In this document: positions 5,698 through 6,884 of the stretch, piece after piece
Numbering within the stretch: the stretch's first letter is position 1
How the letters are laid out: every line of letters starts with the position of its first letter
Assembly: GCA_029865195.1 (NCBI GenBank)
Contig: JAOUHH010000154.1
Span: 1-6,884 of the forward strand
DNA from: Desulfobulbaceae bacterium
GTDB taxonomy: Bacteria > Desulfobacterota > Desulfobulbia > Desulfobulbales > UBA5123
Direction of reading: 5' to 3'
Length of the DNA stretch: 6,884 nt
The notes under the pieces: generated by a model
The model's input: only the letters and a program-made list of their open reading frames with translations
Database searches by the model: none
What the model was told of the DNA's origin: nothing
Position numbers and translations under genes: made by a program

Positions 5698-5837
5698 AGT
5701 GATGTCCAACAGTACCGCCCCGCCGGCGGCTTCGATGCCGGCCCCATTTGCATACGGCACACGAGCCCTGACCCAAAACCTCGGCGCGCCCTGGCCTATC
5801 GCCACAGCGCCCGCATTCTACCTACAAGAAAGACGCA

Positions 5838-6785
5838 ATGGACTACTACAAGTTACTCGGCGTTGCCAAAAGCGCCTCGGCGGACGAGATCAAGAAAGCC
5901 TACCGGAAGCTCGCCCTCAAGTATCATCCGGACCGGAACCCCGACAACAAACAGGCGGAAGAGCAATTCAAGAAGATCAGCGAGGCGTATGCCGTCCTCT
6001 CCGATCCCGAGAAACGCCAACAGTACGACACCTACGGCTCCGCTGGCTTCCAGCAGCGATTCAGCCAGGAAGACATCTTCCGTGGCTCCAACCTGAACGA
6101 TATCCTCCGCGAATTCGGCTTCAACCTCGGTGGCATGGGGGGCGGAAGGACAACCTTCCGCAGTGGTGGTGGCGGCAACCCCTTTGAGTTCTTCTCACGG
6201 CAGGGCGGCCAGCAACCCTTCGGCGGCGGGTGCGGCGGCTCGTGTCACAGCCAGCGGCCGGCAAAAGGCAACGACCTCACCATGGACCTTGCCGTCAGCC
6301 TGGAAGAGGTCCTCACCGGCGCGGAGAAAACCATCGCCATGCGGCACACCGGCAAGATCGAGAAGGTGTCGATCAAGGTGCCGGCCGGCATTGAAGAAGG
6401 GAAAAAACTCAGGGTCAGCGGGCACGGCGAACCGTCGCCCATGGGCGGCCCAGCCGGCGACCTGTTCCTGCGGATTCTCATGCAGCCCCACCCGCTTTTC
6501 AACCGCGATGGCGCCAATCTCGTCATCCGGCGACAAATCCCGTTCAGCGGCGCCATCCTCGGGACCACCATCGAGGTTCCCACCCTGGGCGGCAAGAAGT
6601 TGAACGTCAAGGTGGCGCCGGGCACCCAGTCAGACGCCAAACTGCGCCTCAAGGGCAAGGGGTTGCCGACCTCACCCAAGGGCGAGCGCGGCGACCTCTT
6701 GGTCAAGATCGAGATCGAGGTGCCGAAAATATTGACCGACGAGCAACGTGAGTTGATCAGCAAACTGGCAGAGGAAGGACTGTAA
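5838..6785 (+). CDS. cbpA: DnaJ-family co-chaperone without zinc finger (CbpA-type, class B J-domain protein)
   Basis: Cytoplasmic Hsp40 that delivers unfolded clients to DnaK and stimulates its ATPase. The 315-residue product begins with a complete J domain (1-70), with the HPD triad at 30-32 and the helix IV signature QYDTYG. A Gly/Phe-rich region follows (about 75-140), including an EDIF motif. Two C-terminal substrate-binding beta domains come next (about 144-225 and 226-303), with typical segments VSIKVPAGIEEGKKLRVSGH and LKGKGLP. The four CXXCXGXG zinc repeats of true DnaJ are missing, which places it with CbpA-like proteins (306 residues in E. coli). Unusually, the Gly/Phe region carries a CGGSC pair (C132, C136). 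The Shine-Dalgarno sequence before the ATG is weak (AAGAAAG). The gene stands alone behind its own promoter; DnaK and GrpE are not in the window. The class is certain, the symbol less so. Confidence 0.94.
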   Translation: MDYYKLLGVAKSASADEIKKAYRKLALKYHPDRNPDNKQAEEQFKKISEAYAVLSDPEKRQQYDTYGSAGFQQRFSQEDIFRGSNLNDILREFGFNLGGMGGGRTTFRSGGGGNPFEFFSRQGGQQPFGGGCGGSCHSQRPAKGNDLTMDLAVSLEEVLTGAEKTIAMRHTGKIEKVSIKVPAGIEEGKKLRVSGHGEPSPMGGPAGDLFLRILMQPHPLFNRDGANLVIRRQIPFSGAILGTTIEVPTLGGKKLNVKVAPGTQSDAKLRLKGKGLPTSPKGERGDLLVKIEIEVPKILTDEQRELISKLAEEGL

Positions 6786-6810
6786 AACCGGCCCGACAGC
6801 GATCCGGGCC
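6784..6810 (-). terminator. Hairpin after the dnaJ-type gene, best read as a minus-strand terminator
   Basis: GGCCCG (6790-6795) pairs with CGGGCC (6805-6810) around a 9-base loop. On the plus strand it is followed by AAAAG, but read leftward the stem is followed by GGTTTTAC. It may therefore terminate a gene coming from the right edge, and perhaps also the dnaJ-type transcript starting 5 bases after its stop. Confidence 0.45.
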
Positions 6811-6856
6811 AAAAGTGTGTACATGCTGAAAATGCTCTTGCCAACCAGCCCGCCGT

Positions 6857-6884
6857 TCAAATAAATGCCATCGGTGATCCGGAC
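6857..6884 (-). CDS. Possible C-terminal end of a leftward gene at the window edge
   Basis: Read leftward from the edge, one frame gives SGSPMAFI and then stop TGA (6859-6857), about 47 bases before a hairpin with a T-run. A leftward gene ending here would explain the terminator. Only eight residues are visible, and the other frames are also open over this short stretch, so this is weakly supported and no function can be given. Confidence 0.2.

Larger units (their letters stand above)
5479..5837. other. Divergent control region between mscS-type and dnaJ-type genes
   Basis: This 359-nt region has no convincing gene; its short reading frames have no recognisable motif. Besides the candidate promoters, it holds a GC-rich inverted repeat in the dnaJ-side leader: GCCGGC at 5722-5727 and again at 5737-5742, partly overlapping the palindrome CCGCCGGCGG (5720-5729). 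Confidence 0.6.

Noticed and set aside
5303..6187. A 294-codon plus-strand frame spanning the mscS/dnaJ gap
   Set aside because: It crosses from antisense mscS into a wrong frame of the dnaJ-type gene and crosses the promoter region; no motif.
6231..6251. CGGSCH in the DnaJ-type protein as a heme-binding site
   Set aside because: The spacing is CX3CH, not CX2CH, and the protein is cytoplasmic with no signal peptide.
1..6884. CRISPR arrays, tRNA or rRNA genes, insertion sequences, phage genes
   Set aside because: No regularly spaced repeats, clover-leaf signatures, transposase motifs or phage structural genes were seen on either strand.

Overview
The window looks like chromosomal DNA of a GC-rich anaerobic bacterium, most plausibly a deltaproteobacterium in the broad sense (Desulfobulbales/Desulfuromonadales-like). 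The main grounds are a tetraheme c-type cytochrome next to a Tat-exported four-cluster iron-sulfur protein, typical of anaerobic respiration in those groups, and strongly GC-rich third codon positions in every confident gene. This placement is inference; no rRNA or other marker gene is present.

Layout. (1) 1-1089, minus strand: a two-gene operon running off the left edge. A membrane-anchored tetraheme cytochrome c is followed after 9 nt by a Tat-dependent ferredoxin-like subunit with all 16 cysteines for four [4Fe-4S] clusters. An NrfD/PsrC-type membrane subunit is expected beyond position 1, giving a quinone/cytochrome redox complex of the NrfCD or Geobacter Cbc4 kind. (2) 1090-1412: a divergent intergenic region, AT-rich in its middle, with two clear inverted repeats upstream of the operon and a candidate promoter toward the next gene. 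(3) 1413-3209, plus: a 598-residue polytopic membrane protein resembling the DUF2339 family. (4) 3210-3672: a 463-nt region with no convincing gene but with a perfect 17-bp inverted repeat and a hairpin plus T-run reading on the minus strand. (5) 3673-4086, plus: ssb, single-stranded DNA-binding protein. (6) 4176-4556, plus: a stand-alone response-regulator receiver domain preceded by a perfect 11-bp inverted repeat. (7) 4642-5478, minus: an MscS-type mechanosensitive channel convergent with the receiver gene. (8) 5479-5837: a divergent promoter region. (9) 5838-6785, plus: a zinc-finger-less, CbpA-type DnaJ co-chaperone. (10) 6786-6884: a hairpin and the possible 3' end of a leftward gene.

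Apart from the left-edge operon, the genes do not form an obvious functional system: ssb, receiver, channel and co-chaperone are housekeeping or stress functions, each apparently with its own control region. I see no phage, transposon, CRISPR, tRNA or rRNA signal. The items most worth a second look are the edge redox complex, the inverted repeats in front of it, and the unexplained structured DNA between the membrane protein and ssb.
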